Source of the DNA: Bernardetia sp. MNP-M8 | Lineage (GTDB): Bacteria; Bacteroidota; Bacteroidia; Cytophagales; Bernardetiaceae | Reading direction: 5' to 3' | Length of the DNA stretch: 64,000 nucleotides | Assembly: GCF_037126285.1 (NCBI RefSeq) | Contig: NZ_CP147012.1 | Location: forward strand, 3,742,676 to 3,806,675 | Shown: piece by piece, positions 43,371 to 51,970 of the stretch | Numbering within the stretch: the stretch's first letter is position 1 | How the letters are laid out: each line of letters starts with the position of its first letter | Translations under genes and position numbers: made by a program | The notes under the pieces: model-generated | The model's input: the letters and a program-made list of their open reading frames with translations, nothing else | Database searches by the model: none | What the model was told of the DNA's origin: nothing

Positions 43371-43760
43371 CTAAATCTGTGCTTTTCCCACCAAATCATC
43401 AAAATAAATAGCTGAATGAGAAGCATTGTAAGTACATTTTCCATTTTCTACTAATAGAACTTGAGGTGATTCGTGATTGATATTCAATTCTTCTGCAATC
43501 ATATTTGAAATATTTCTATACTGAATTAAATCTAAATAATAAGGCTGTACATTTCCCATTTTTTCTTGATTCCATTGACGTTCGAAGCGAGAAAGAGCCA
43601 TGGAACTAATAGAGCAGCGTGTACTGTGTTTGAAAATAAGAACAGGAGTTGTACTTGAATCTTTAATGATTTCTTGCAGTTTTTCAGGAGTTTCTAATTT
43701 ATTCCAGTTCATGATAGGTTCGTTGAATAGTTTGGAAATGAATTTTGTGACTAAATTCAT
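43371..43760 (-). CDS. ytxJ: Bacillithiol system redox protein YtxJ (bacilliredoxin-like)
   Basis: I start at 43760 (MNLVTKFISKLFNE); the frame extends to 43799 without support. The protein is a small thioredoxin-fold domain: WNKLETPEKLQEIIKDSSTTPVLIFKHSTRCSISSMAL has the single active-site Cys in TRCSIS (monothiol), then YYLDLIQYRNISNMIAEEL and SPQVLLVENGKC, followed by the terminal HSAI. YtxJ proteins probably remove bacillithiol from mixed disulfides. Immediate neighbourhood to bshA fits this role. The next gene on the strand ends in a strong terminator, so ytxJ opens its own transcript, perhaps shared with bshA. Confidence 0.93.
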   Translation of the reverse strand: MNLVTKFISKLFNEPIMNWNKLETPEKLQEIIKDSSTTPVLIFKHSTRCSISSMALSRFERQWNQEKMGNVQPYYLDLIQYRNISNMIAEELNINHESPQVLLVENGKCTYNASHSAIYFDDLVGKAQI

Positions 43761-43908
43761 TGTTTTTTGATTAAAAGTGTAGTTAAAATTTGTATTCAAA
43801 ACGTGTCTTTGCTTATAAAGTTTAGAGTTTTTTTTTGAAAAATCGTAATTCTAGTCATTCTTTGTGTTTTTTTAATATTCTATAGCTCAGAAATTATTTT
43901 TTGACATA

Positions 43909-43943
43909 AAAAAAGGCAAACCAGAATTTTGGTTTGCCTTTTT
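43909..43943 (-). terminator. Terminator for the 43963-44463 gene
   Basis: AAAAAGGCAAACCA (plus-strand left arm) pairs with TGGTTTGCCTTTTT; on the minus strand this hairpin is followed by a run of seven T residues. It lies just downstream of the minus-strand lipoprotein gene. Confidence 0.85.
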
Positions 43944-43962
43944 GCAGTTATTTACGTGTAAG

Positions 43963-44463
43963 TTACTCTTCAATTTTTTTGAAATCATGAATAGAAGTCA
44001 GTCCATCTGCTGTAACTTTAAATATTATTTCATTGAGTAATTGATCTTTTTCATCTTGATAAAAGAAATATCCTTGTCTTCCTCGTACATCTGAATCGTT
44101 TATGGCAATTCCTGCTACTTGTATCGAATTTACAGTTTGCTCAGGAATTCTTAGCGCAACACCTTCATAAGAATTTATATCTACTAATTGTAGTTTGAGG
44201 GTAATAGAACTATCAGGTGGAGAAAGTTTGTAAGTAAAGATTATCTCGTCAGCAACACTACCTGCTGAAACAGTTGCAGTATCTTTAAATACTAAATCAC
44301 TACCAAAATCAATCTCTCCTGCATATTTTCCGATTATCAAAGATTTGTAATCTGGTTTTGGTGTTTCTGTTTCACTGTCTCCACAAGCACTAAAAATAAA
44401 TAATGAAGTAGTGATGAATAAAATAAATTGATACTTGATACTATATTTTGATTGAGTATTCAT
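43963..44463 (-). CDS. Hypothetical lipoprotein
   Basis: This is a 166-residue protein with a lipoprotein signal (FILFITTSLFIFSACGDSE, Cys near residue 27). The body is a small beta-rich fold with the start SLIIGKYAGEIDFGSDLVF and a repeated strand pattern (ADEIIFTYKLSPPDS, VALRIPEQTVNSIQV, NEIIFKVTADGLTSIHDF). I recall similar lipocalin-like folds in Bacteroidota lipoproteins, but no family was recognised. Single gene between a gene-free stretch and its terminator. Confidence 0.78.
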   Translation of the reverse strand: MNTQSKYSIKYQFILFITTSLFIFSACGDSETETPKPDYKSLIIGKYAGEIDFGSDLVFKDTATVSAGSVADEIIFTYKLSPPDSSITLKLQLVDINSYEGVALRIPEQTVNSIQVAGIAINDSDVRGRQGYFFYQDEKDQLLNEIIFKVTADGLTSIHDFKKIEE

Positions 44464-44676
44464 ATAATGACGTTATTGATGATTTTTGAGTTTGATTTTT
44501 ATAAGATGCAAAATTAAGCATTAAATACTTTTAAACAAGACCCTTTTTTTTAAGAAAATGCTGCATTGACTGAAATTTATTTTATTTTTTTCCATAACTC
44601 TTCCAAAAAATAGCAAAATAATTAGTAATTTGTTTTTACCAAAATTTACCAAATTATCATTAATCAATTTTTACTT

Positions 44677-46116
44677 ATGGCTACTCATTCAGAAAAAAAT
44701 AGAAGAGAGAAAGAAGAACTAGAAAAACGAATATTAGAACAGCTCAAAAAACAAGTTTTTGATAAAGATGAACAACTCAAAAGCCATCAAGACGATACAT
44801 CTGTCAGAGAAGCTACCAAAGAAGCCTTAGCAGAAATGACTTCTCTAGAAAAAGAAGATGTAGAAAAAATCTATCAAAAAATAAAAAGAGATGAGCTAGA
44901 AAAAATTGCAAGAGAACAACTTTCAAAGAAAACAAAAAGAAATACATTTTATCTAATCGCTTTTGCGCTTGGATTAATTAGTATTTCGGTAGCCTATTAT
45001 TTATTTCGTCCTAAGCCTGTTGAGCCTGTTTTGTTTTCGTATACAGAAGACTTTGAAACAGAATCAAGTATTTTTGTAAATGAAGAAAGTTATAATTATA
45101 AAAAAAATATCGAAAATGGAGAGTTTATTTATGAAAGCAATATTGATGAATGGTGTTATTGGAATAGCAGTCCAGTCATAAAATTTCCAGAAAACTACAC
45201 TATTACAACCAAGAGTAATTGGAAAAGTGGGTCGTATGCAATGTATGGAATTAACCTAATCAATAATAATGAAAACTACATGATTTTTTCTCTTAGTAAA
45301 GAAGGAAAAGCAAATGTATCAGTGCGCTATTATGATAAATTCACAGATAATGATTGGAATTACAAAGTCTTTACAGATAAATCAAATGCTCATATACAAC
45401 GTATTGAAATAAAGGCAGGCAATTACGAATATTATATTGATGATAAATTTATCCGAAAAGGAAAATTAGCACCTTTTCAATTTAATTATATTGGATTTAG
45501 GCTTTGCGACCACCAAACTATTGGTTTTGAAGAAATTAGTATCAAAAATGATGATACAGGAGAATATATTTTAAATGAATCATTTGAAAATCCGACGACG
45601 ACTACTTTTTCAGATTGGGATGTGGATAGCAAATTTAGTTATACCTTTGAAAATAAAGAAGGCAAATTTATTATGAATCATAATGAAGAGGAGTTTTGTC
45701 ATCGTACAGAAGCCTTTTTACCAACTGTTAGGCAAGATAAAAAATGGGAACTAAGTACAGATGTAACTTGGAAAGAGGGGCAGCCAAAAGATTTTGGTGT
45801 TTTATTTATTTCTGGAGATGGAGAAATAGGCGAGTTTATGATAACAAATGCAGGAAAAGCTGTTTTTAAACTCGTCGCACAAGATAATAAAGTAACTTAT
45901 GCGACAAAGTATGTTCCAACAGGATTTGTCAGTAAAGGAAAAGAAACTTATCGTTTATCTATAAAATCATTAGGAAATAAACAGTTAGAATTTTTTGTCA
46001 ATGATAAAAAAGTATTGAAGGAAGAAATGCTTTTTTCTAAAATTGAAAAAATAGGACTGATAACTTGTGGAACTCAAATAGTTGAGTTTGATAATGTAAA
46101 ATATGAAGAAAAATAA
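44677..46116 (+). CDS. Membrane protein with coiled coil and two related extracytoplasmic domains
   Basis: This is a 479-residue protein. Residues 1-88 are highly charged and helical (KNRREKEELEKRILEQLKKQ), probably a cytoplasmic coiled coil, ending in one membrane helix near 89-110 (TFYLIAFALGLISISVAYYLF). The outer part carries two copies of a beta-sandwich-like module with similar openings: YTEDFETESSIFVNEESYNY and LNESFENPTTTTFSDWDVDS, and inside them WKSGSYAMYGINLIN and WKEGQPKDFGVLFIS. The modules resemble LamG-like or DUF1080-type sugar-binding folds; this is a guess from strand pattern. Function unknown. The gene stands alone with a terminator behind it. Confidence 0.75.
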   Translation: MATHSEKNRREKEELEKRILEQLKKQVFDKDEQLKSHQDDTSVREATKEALAEMTSLEKEDVEKIYQKIKRDELEKIAREQLSKKTKRNTFYLIAFALGLISISVAYYLFRPKPVEPVLFSYTEDFETESSIFVNEESYNYKKNIENGEFIYESNIDEWCYWNSSPVIKFPENYTITTKSNWKSGSYAMYGINLINNNENYMIFSLSKEGKANVSVRYYDKFTDNDWNYKVFTDKSNAHIQRIEIKAGNYEYYIDDKFIRKGKLAPFQFNYIGFRLCDHQTIGFEEISIKNDDTGEYILNESFENPTTTTFSDWDVDSKFSYTFENKEGKFIMNHNEEEFCHRTEAFLPTVRQDKKWELSTDVTWKEGQPKDFGVLFISGDGEIGEFMITNAGKAVFKLVAQDNKVTYATKYVPTGFVSKGKETYRLSIKSLGNKQLEFFVNDKKVLKEEMLFSKIEKIGLITCGTQIVEFDNVKYEEK

Positions 46117-46139
46117 ATAGTTTTTAATCAGAAAAATCA

Positions 46140-46178
46140 AAATAGCTAAACCTCATACGATTGAAGTTTAGCTATTTT
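46140..46178. terminator. Bidirectional terminator between convergent genes
   Basis: AAATAGCTAAAC (46140-46151) pairs with GTTTAGCTATTT (46166-46177), T run on one side and A run on the other. It serves the gene ending at 46116 and the minus-strand hydrolase ending at 46185. Confidence 0.8.
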
Positions 46179-46184
46179 ATTGTT

Positions 46185-47156
46185 TCAACTTTTTTGATGT
46201 TGTGCTGGAAGTAAAGAGCTTTCAGAAACCCAAATTTTGACATTCGAAATTTCATTTTGTATTAATTCTTGATTAAAAAACTCAATAATTTCAGTATCTG
46301 AGTAACGCAAACTAAAGTGAATCAATACAAAAATTATATTTGAATTAGCTTTAATAATTGATTTTAAATTTTGCCAATGGCTATGTCCTCTTTCTGCTGC
46401 ATACTCAAAATGCTCATCTGTAAGAAAAGTGCATTCTGTAAAAATGACAGGATAGTTCAATAAAAAAGAATTTTCCTCAAAGACTTTTTCAGTTGTATCT
46501 CCCAAAAAAGCAAATTTGGGTTCATACATCCATTCTTCTACTTCTTCTGTTTTTTTCTTTTCTGCTAAAAACTTTCCAAACTTTCGCATTTCATTTTTTG
46601 CTAAATATTCCCACTTTATTATTTCATATTCAGCTTTTAAGCGACGGTTTTTTTCAGAAAAAGCATAACCAACACAATCAATACGATGAAAACATTCTGC
46701 GATTTCTACTTTATAATTGTCATGTTTTCCAAAGAAAATAGTATCATTTTTTTCTATTCCTTTAATAGAACAGTTTCCTCTCAGTTCTGGATTATAGGGC
46801 GCAGAATGATTTAGTTCTCGTCTTACCAAAATATATTTTTCTAAATAAGAAACTGATGATTTTGGTAAATAAATTTCAACGTTTCTTTTGCTAGACAAAT
46901 ATTCAATATCTGCAATATGATCGTTGTGTGTATGCGTAACAAAAACGTGTTTTGATTGGTTTCCTTCTGCTAAAGCTGCATCTAAACAAATATCAAGTTG
47001 AGGAATATAAAAAAAAGTTTTGTCACCACTTCTTGAGTAGCCTTTTATTTTCCAATGTGTATTTGGAATTTGCCATTCTAGCCATTGCCGAAAAGGATGC
47101 TTATTTTTTAGTTTCTCAATTGTAAAATTAGTAGTTGTAGTATCCATTGTTTCCAT
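46185..47156 (-). CDS. MBL-fold metallo-hydrolase, RNase Z-like
   Basis: This is a 323-residue beta-lactamase-fold hydrolase. The metal motif VFVTHTHNDHIADIEYL (HxHxDH) is followed by the second zinc site in AECFHRIDCVGYAF and KFAFLGDTTEKVF, then SLLNYPVIFTECTFLTDEHFEYA and a late His in VLIHFSLRYSD. This set resembles tRNase Z-like proteins of the longer Bacteroidota type: they cut precursor tRNA 3' ends or act on other phosphodiesters. Whether this one is the essential tRNase is not provable, since a paralogous phosphodiesterase could look the same. Convergent with the previous gene. Confidence 0.82.
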   Translation of the reverse strand: METMDTTTTNFTIEKLKNKHPFRQWLEWQIPNTHWKIKGYSRSGDKTFFYIPQLDICLDAALAEGNQSKHVFVTHTHNDHIADIEYLSSKRNVEIYLPKSSVSYLEKYILVRRELNHSAPYNPELRGNCSIKGIEKNDTIFFGKHDNYKVEIAECFHRIDCVGYAFSEKNRRLKAEYEIIKWEYLAKNEMRKFGKFLAEKKKTEEVEEWMYEPKFAFLGDTTEKVFEENSFLLNYPVIFTECTFLTDEHFEYAAERGHSHWQNLKSIIKANSNIIFVLIHFSLRYSDTEIIEFFNQELIQNEISNVKIWVSESSLLPAQHQKS

Positions 47157-47269
47157 TATTTATCTTGGTAAGTATTGTTCAATCTAACAGAATTTTATTT
47201 ATTTTTAGTTCAGAGAAAATTAATTTATCAAAAAATATTCTTAAACAACTTCTTATAAAAAATACTATT

Positions 47270-47596
47270 ATGAAAAATTCAACTAAAGTGATAATCGGTG
47301 TTATTGTGCTTTTTATGCTTATTTTCGGAATTATGGTTTCGAAGTTAAATAAAAGCAACACAGAAAGTATTCTAAATCAAGAAGGAAATGGAACAATAAA
47401 ATTGATTAGAGAAGCAAGAGAAGGACGAAAAGTGAGCTATCAGATAATAGAACTAGAAAATGGAGATACTTTCAAGATAAATAGTTCTTTGATAGAGAAG
47501 ATACACATTGGAGATTCTGTCTACAAAAAGAAAGGCGAACTATTTTATACTGTTGTTGATGCCAAAACAAAAAACACACTTAAAATAAATCTTTAG
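47270..47596 (+). CDS. Hypothetical small membrane protein
   Basis: I choose the start at 47270 (MKNSTKVIIGVIVLFMLIFGI), where a clean single membrane helix begins; the frame upstream to 47147 overlaps the divergent hydrolase start and is unlikely. The 108-residue protein has a short outer part (QEGNGTIKLIREAREGRKVSYQIIELENGDTFKINSSLIEK, then GDSVYKKKGELFYTVV), a small beta fold. It is transcribed away from the RNase Z-like gene. Family unknown. Confidence 0.65.
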   Translation: MKNSTKVIIGVIVLFMLIFGIMVSKLNKSNTESILNQEGNGTIKLIREAREGRKVSYQIIELENGDTFKINSSLIEKIHIGDSVYKKKGELFYTVVDAKTKNTLKINL

Positions 47597-47645
47597 AAAA
47601 TAGCAATTATTTAAATAATAGTTTGAAATTGATTTTGAAGTAAGA

Positions 47646-48467
47646 ATGATATTTGCTATTTTAGATAGAGAACCAAATAATTATCTAATGAAATTGTCAA
47701 ATTCTTCGAATAACAAAACCAACTATCTATCTCCAGATTGGATTACGCAAGGTCTTATCGATTTTGAATATAAGAAATATATGCTTTTAGCATACTTGCA
47801 ATACACAAAAAAACAATTTGATGAAGTAAAATTATATCCTACTTTTTCAGAACTGCTTTTTCATTATAATAATCTACTTCAAATAAAAGAAAACAAACAG
47901 CTCTTATCAGACAAATTTCCTAAAAAACTTTCCAAAGCAGATTTTGAGAAATTAAAATTAACTTATACTTCTATTTTGAAAGATGATGACATGATGCAAG
48001 AAATAGAAAGCGTAGTTGAGTTTGCTTTACCAAAAATCAATGCTAGTGTAAATGAAGGAAAACAGATTTATGATTGGATAAATCAGCATTTAGAGATTGT
48101 TCCTGTCGGAATTACGCCTATTTATTTTAGAGAAGGATATTTATTTTTAGGAGTAAATGAAAATCAGAATAAAGAAAAACTAAATAATATAGTTCAGATT
48201 TATAAATATAAAATTACACTTTTCGAAAAAACAGACACCAAGGAAATTTTGAGAGGATTGAACTTGCAACATATAGATACACTTCTAAAAAGTAAGTTTG
48301 AAACTTATGAAAACCTGAAAATAAATCTTATTAGAAACAATAGAAACTTACCAAATCCCGCTACCTTTTTGATGCAGAGTTCTGTTGTTTGCTCATTTGA
48401 AAATTCTATCTTTCCAATTGCAAAGCGTCGTTTGGTGGAGTATTTGGCTGTTTTGGAGAAAAGATAA
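47646..48467 (+). CDS. Hypothetical cytoplasmic protein, Bacteroidota-type
   Basis: This is a 273-residue (or 259 if started at the Met at 47688, MKLSNSSNNKTNYL), mostly helical soluble protein without signal or membrane helix. Recognisable features: NYLSPDWITQGLIDFEYKKYMLLAYLQYTKKQFDEVKLYPTFSELLFHY, a composition typical of structural or regulatory Bacteroidota proteins, and a C-terminal NPATFLMQSSVVCSFENSIFPIAKRRLVEYLA. I know similar proteins only as uncharacterised. It follows the small membrane gene by 49 bases and may share its transcript. Confidence 0.72.
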   Translation: MIFAILDREPNNYLMKLSNSSNNKTNYLSPDWITQGLIDFEYKKYMLLAYLQYTKKQFDEVKLYPTFSELLFHYNNLLQIKENKQLLSDKFPKKLSKADFEKLKLTYTSILKDDDMMQEIESVVEFALPKINASVNEGKQIYDWINQHLEIVPVGITPIYFREGYLFLGVNENQNKEKLNNIVQIYKYKITLFEKTDTKEILRGLNLQHIDTLLKSKFETYENLKINLIRNNRNLPNPATFLMQSSVVCSFENSIFPIAKRRLVEYLAVLEKR

Positions 48468-48483
48468 TATTTTAATTTTATTA

Positions 48484-48609
48484 AATAACTCAAGTTGTGA
48501 ATTATGAGTATTTCAGACTTCCTAGTCTGAATAAGTAGCATTTTCTTAAAAAGCTATTTTTACCTTTACACAGACTGGGAAGTCTGTGATACGCAAATTG
48601 AGTTAAATA
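48484..48609. repeat. Palindromic MITE-like repeat pair
   Basis: Imperfect inverted ends AATAACTCAAGTTGTGAATT (from 48484) and, at the other end, GATACGCAAATTGAGTTAAA (to about 48607) surround two hairpins, CAGACTTCCTAGTCTG (48515-48530) and CAGACTGGGAAGTCTG (48571-48586). No open frame. Confidence 0.6.
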
Positions 48610-48610
48610 A

Positions 48611-48650
48611 AAAATGGTTCAAATGTTTGTGTTTGAACCATTTTTCTTTT
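48611..48650. terminator. Terminator of the PorE-like gene (usable on both strands)
   Basis: AAAATGGTTCAAA pairs with TTTGAACCATTTT; an A run lies left and a T run right, so it can end minus-strand transcription from 48652 and plus-strand transcription too. Confidence 0.82.
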
Positions 48651-48651
48651 C

Positions 48652-50748
48652 TTACTTAACCACTTCCACCGTAGTACGACGGTTTAGTTGATGTTCTTCT
48701 TCATTTTTAGCATTTGGTATTTTCAAACGATTTTCGCCATACCCTACTGCTTTTATTTTATTTTTAGAAATTCCTTTTGCAATAATATAGTTTACAGCAG
48801 AATTTGCACGACGTTGAGAAAGATTCTGATTATATCTATTAGACCCCCTTGAATCGGTATGAGAACCCATTGTAAGTTTAGCATCTGGATACATAGCCAA
48901 GTATTCTTTCAAGAAAACTACAAAGTTATCTAGTTTTTCTTTTGCTTCTGGCGTAAGTCTATCTTTATCCAATTCATACAAAATCTCAATCTCTGGTGGC
49001 AACATATCTTTTCCTTCCCCTCCACCTGTTACGAAAAAGTCTTTTGTCAAGACAAAAGCAGTATCAAAATAAACAAGTGTGTACATTTGAGTTAGTTTAG
49101 TCTCATCCAAACCACGACCAACAGTAGAAAAAGCGTTATCATTTTTTGGTAAATATCCTGCTGCATTTACATCTATATCATATACTTTTCCAATAACAAG
49201 GGAAGTATCAAATAAGAATTTTCCTTTGTCATCTGTTGAAACTTTTACGATATTATTATTTCCTAAGTTTAAATCCATTTCTACACCTGAAAGAAATTCA
49301 CGAGTATTTTCTACTTTATCAATTCCTTCTACTGTTCCACGAAGCACATAACGTACTTCACGAATATCCAAAGAATCTAAATGAAAGCGATAAATGTCAT
49401 CATTCGTTTCTGTTATTGTGCTGTCCATTCCATTTTTATTATCACGTTTTGAGGTAAAATAACCTCCTTTGTCTTCTTTTTCTGTAAAAGTAAGTCCAAA
49501 ATCATCGCCTGCACTATTTATTGGCGCACCTACATTACGAACTTTCTTAATCATAGAAGTAGTATCTGTATCTGAAGGATTTTTCATTTCTTCTTGCACA
49601 AAAATATCCAAACCACCTAAACCACCTTGCCCATCAGAAGCAAAAAAGAAACGCCCTGTTTCATCAATATAAGGGAACATTTCATTTCCTTCTGTATTAA
49701 TATCGTCTCCCAAACGCTGAACATTTGACCATGTTTTGTCTCTGTCGTTATAACTTGCTGTATAAATATCTAAGCCTCCTTTGCTAGAAGCACGATTAGA
49801 AGAAAAATAAAGTGTCTGTCCATCTTTAGAAATATGTGGTGTTCCGTCCCAGTAGCTACTATTTACATAGGTCAATGCTTTTGGTTCTGACCAAACTCCA
49901 TTGCTCAAAGAAGATGTATAAAGACTTACTTCTTTGTCAGATTCTCCTCTTTTATCACCATTTCCACTACGAGCAAAAATAACAGTATTTCCATCAGGCG
50001 AAAAAGTGGCTGATGCATCATGAGTTCCTGCTTTATTAAAAACATCTCCTCCCCAAATTTTTACTGTTCCCACACAAGCATTGGTTGTGTCAGAAATATC
50101 GTTTTCAGTTTCGAAACTGTACAAATCATAAAAACCTTGTCCTGTTCCTTCATAAGTAGCTTCTTTTCTTCTATCTGATGAAAAAACAAGTTTGTTCATC
50201 CATTTTGTAGGTGCAAAATCAGAGCTTTCTGTGTTTATTCCATCACAAGGAACAACTGTTACATATTTATTACCTTCTATAATCTGATTGATATTTTCTA
50301 GGTTTTCAATCTCTGTTTGAGCTAAAGTTTTGAGCTTTTGGTTGATGCCTAACTTTACATAATCTTCAAACTGTACTTTTGCAGCATCATACATTTTATT
50401 GACTTTAAATGCTTCGGCTGTGTAATAGCGAAGTGTATCACGGTCGCCTGCTGTTAGTTTGTCTGTTCCTGCTTCTTTGGTTTTGTTATAATAAGGAAGA
50501 GCCATTTGCAAACGGTTCGAACGGCGATAGGCTTCTGCAATCTTATAATTTACCTCGGCAGCTTTGGCTGGATTTTTAGATAAATAAGACTGATAAAGCG
50601 TAATTGCTTTATTGTATGCTGCTCTATCAAATTCGGATTCTGCTTTTTGATACACAGATGAGCAACCTGTAAAAAATGCAAAAAGTAAACCCAAAGCTAG
50701 AAATAGCTTGATAGAATTACCTTTTTGAGATTGGTTTTTGAGATTCAT
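48652..50748 (-). CDS. OmpA-family lipoprotein with TPR and WD40-like propeller (PorE-like)
   Basis: This is a 698-residue outer-membrane-linked lipoprotein (LFLALGLLFAFFTGC, Cys lipidated) with four parts: TPR-like helices (about 30-150: AITLYQSYLSKNPAKAAEVNYKIAEAYRRSN), a PD40/WD40-like propeller (about 170-420: TFSPDGNTVIFARS, TPHISKDGQTLYFSSNRAS, MFPYIDETGRFFFASDGQ), a carboxypeptidase-regulatory-like fold (VLRGTVEGIDKVENTRE) and a C-terminal OmpA domain (TMGSHTDSRGSNRYNQNLSQRRANSAV, then GYGENRL) that binds peptidoglycan. PorE, which anchors the type IX secretion ring, has these same four parts, but Bacteroidota carry several such paralogues, so I do not give it the symbol. Single gene. 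Confidence 0.85.
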   Translation of the reverse strand: MNLKNQSQKGNSIKLFLALGLLFAFFTGCSSVYQKAESEFDRAAYNKAITLYQSYLSKNPAKAAEVNYKIAEAYRRSNRLQMALPYYNKTKEAGTDKLTAGDRDTLRYYTAEAFKVNKMYDAAKVQFEDYVKLGINQKLKTLAQTEIENLENINQIIEGNKYVTVVPCDGINTESSDFAPTKWMNKLVFSSDRRKEATYEGTGQGFYDLYSFETENDISDTTNACVGTVKIWGGDVFNKAGTHDASATFSPDGNTVIFARSGNGDKRGESDKEVSLYTSSLSNGVWSEPKALTYVNSSYWDGTPHISKDGQTLYFSSNRASSKGGLDIYTASYNDRDKTWSNVQRLGDDINTEGNEMFPYIDETGRFFFASDGQGGLGGLDIFVQEEMKNPSDTDTTSMIKKVRNVGAPINSAGDDFGLTFTEKEDKGGYFTSKRDNKNGMDSTITETNDDIYRFHLDSLDIREVRYVLRGTVEGIDKVENTREFLSGVEMDLNLGNNNIVKVSTDDKGKFLFDTSLVIGKVYDIDVNAAGYLPKNDNAFSTVGRGLDETKLTQMYTLVYFDTAFVLTKDFFVTGGGEGKDMLPPEIEILYELDKDRLTPEAKEKLDNFVVFLKEYLAMYPDAKLTMGSHTDSRGSNRYNQNLSQRRANSAVNYIIAKGISKNKIKAVGYGENRLKIPNAKNEEEHQLNRRTTVEVVK

Positions 50749-50874
50749 AGTAGAATAATTACGAATTACGAATTAAAAATTACGAATGTAATACGTTGAA
50801 ATGGTATTAATTTAATTTTATATTCTTTATTTAATTTTTGTTTATTGTTATTATGATAGCTTGGAAGCTATCAG

Positions 50875-51759
50875 CTATAGATTTCCTTCAAAAACTGCTG
50901 TTGCAGCTCCTATCAGAAAAATATTTGTAAAATGATGTTCGGAATTTATAGTAGAATAATCAAAACGCACTTTCAGATTTCCTCCTAAAGTTTTGATATT
51001 GACTAAATTGGTATTCAAGTTTTTTTCATATAAAGAGTAGGCAATGGCACAAGCTGTTACACCTGTTCCACAAGAGAGCGTTTCGTCTTCTACGCCACGT
51101 TCATAAGTTCTTACAAAAATGCTATTTTTTTCTGAATTATTTGCATTCCTTGCAACAAAATTAACATTTGTACCTTCTTTTTTGAATCTTTCATTATACC
51201 GAACCTTTTTTCCTTCTTCTACAACAGCGTAATTTTCTAAGCCATTTTGTATTTTTTCGTTATCTATTTTTGGTAAAAAACTCACATAATGAGGCGAACC
51301 TGTATTTAAAAAGTAGGTATTTTCAGCAGAGTCAGCATTTATTTCTATTTGTGAAACATCGCTCATTTGGAGTTCTACTTGTGTAACAATTTCGTGTTCT
51401 TGATTTTCTACACTTGCTATTTTTGCAAAATGAAGTCCATCAAAAGCCATAAAAGTAGTTTCTTTTTCTTCAAAAACCCCCAAACGGTACGCAAAAGCAA
51501 CAGCACAACGTCCACCATTTCCACACATAGAGCTTGTGTTTCCATCAGAATTGAAATAAACCATTATGAAATCGCCTTCAACGGATTTATCTTTTGGGTT
51601 TTCTATTAGGATAAGTCCGTCAGCACCAATTCCAAAACGACGATGACAGAGCTTTTCGATAAAATGATTGTCTTTTTTTTGCTCTTCAGAAAAAGAATTA
51701 TCACGATTATCAATCATAATAAAATCGTTTCCTGTTCCTTGATATTTATAAAATTTCAT
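50875..51759 (-). CDS. dapF: Diaminopimelate epimerase
   Basis: DapF turns LL- into meso-diaminopimelate for lysine and peptidoglycan. The 294-residue protein has KYQGTGNDFIMIDNR at the start, the first catalytic Cys in FNSDGNTSSMCGNGGRCAVAFA, the substrate block GTNVNFVA and the second catalytic Cys in YERGVEDETLSCGTGVTACAIA. Both halves of the pseudo-symmetric fold are present. Stand-alone gene upstream of a cluster of palindromic repeats. Confidence 0.97.
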   Translation of the reverse strand: MKFYKYQGTGNDFIMIDNRDNSFSEEQKKDNHFIEKLCHRRFGIGADGLILIENPKDKSVEGDFIMVYFNSDGNTSSMCGNGGRCAVAFAYRLGVFEEKETTFMAFDGLHFAKIASVENQEHEIVTQVELQMSDVSQIEINADSAENTYFLNTGSPHYVSFLPKIDNEKIQNGLENYAVVEEGKKVRYNERFKKEGTNVNFVARNANNSEKNSIFVRTYERGVEDETLSCGTGVTACAIAYSLYEKNLNTNLVNIKTLGGNLKVRFDYSTINSEHHFTNIFLIGAATAVFEGNL

Positions 51760-51770
51760 TTTTTTTATAT

Positions 51771-51914
51771 TTATGTCGTTGGTGGGGACACCAACAACGG
51801 CAGGTAGTGCATTCAGTTCCTCAGAACTGAATGTTTCGCTTCCTCAGAAGCGTGATTTATTTGTTTGAATCACGCTTCTGAGGAAGCGTTTCGTTCAACT
51901 CTAGGGAGTTGAAC
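51771..51914. repeat. Cluster of four palindromes between dapF and the M16 gene
   Basis: From left: a GTTGGTG/CACCAAC element (51774-51799), ATTCAGTTC/GAACTGAAT (51811-51832), a perfect 21-bp stem CGCTTCCTCAGAAGCGTGAT-type (51837-51857 with 51868-51888) and GTTCAACTC/GAGTTGAAC (51893-51914). The first belongs to the same family as the insert in cas6 (2952-3006). No open frame is present. Confidence 0.85.
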
Positions 51915-51970
51915 ATACAAAAAACATTAAACTGGTCAGAACTTCAGTACAGACTTTTACTTAATCGAAT

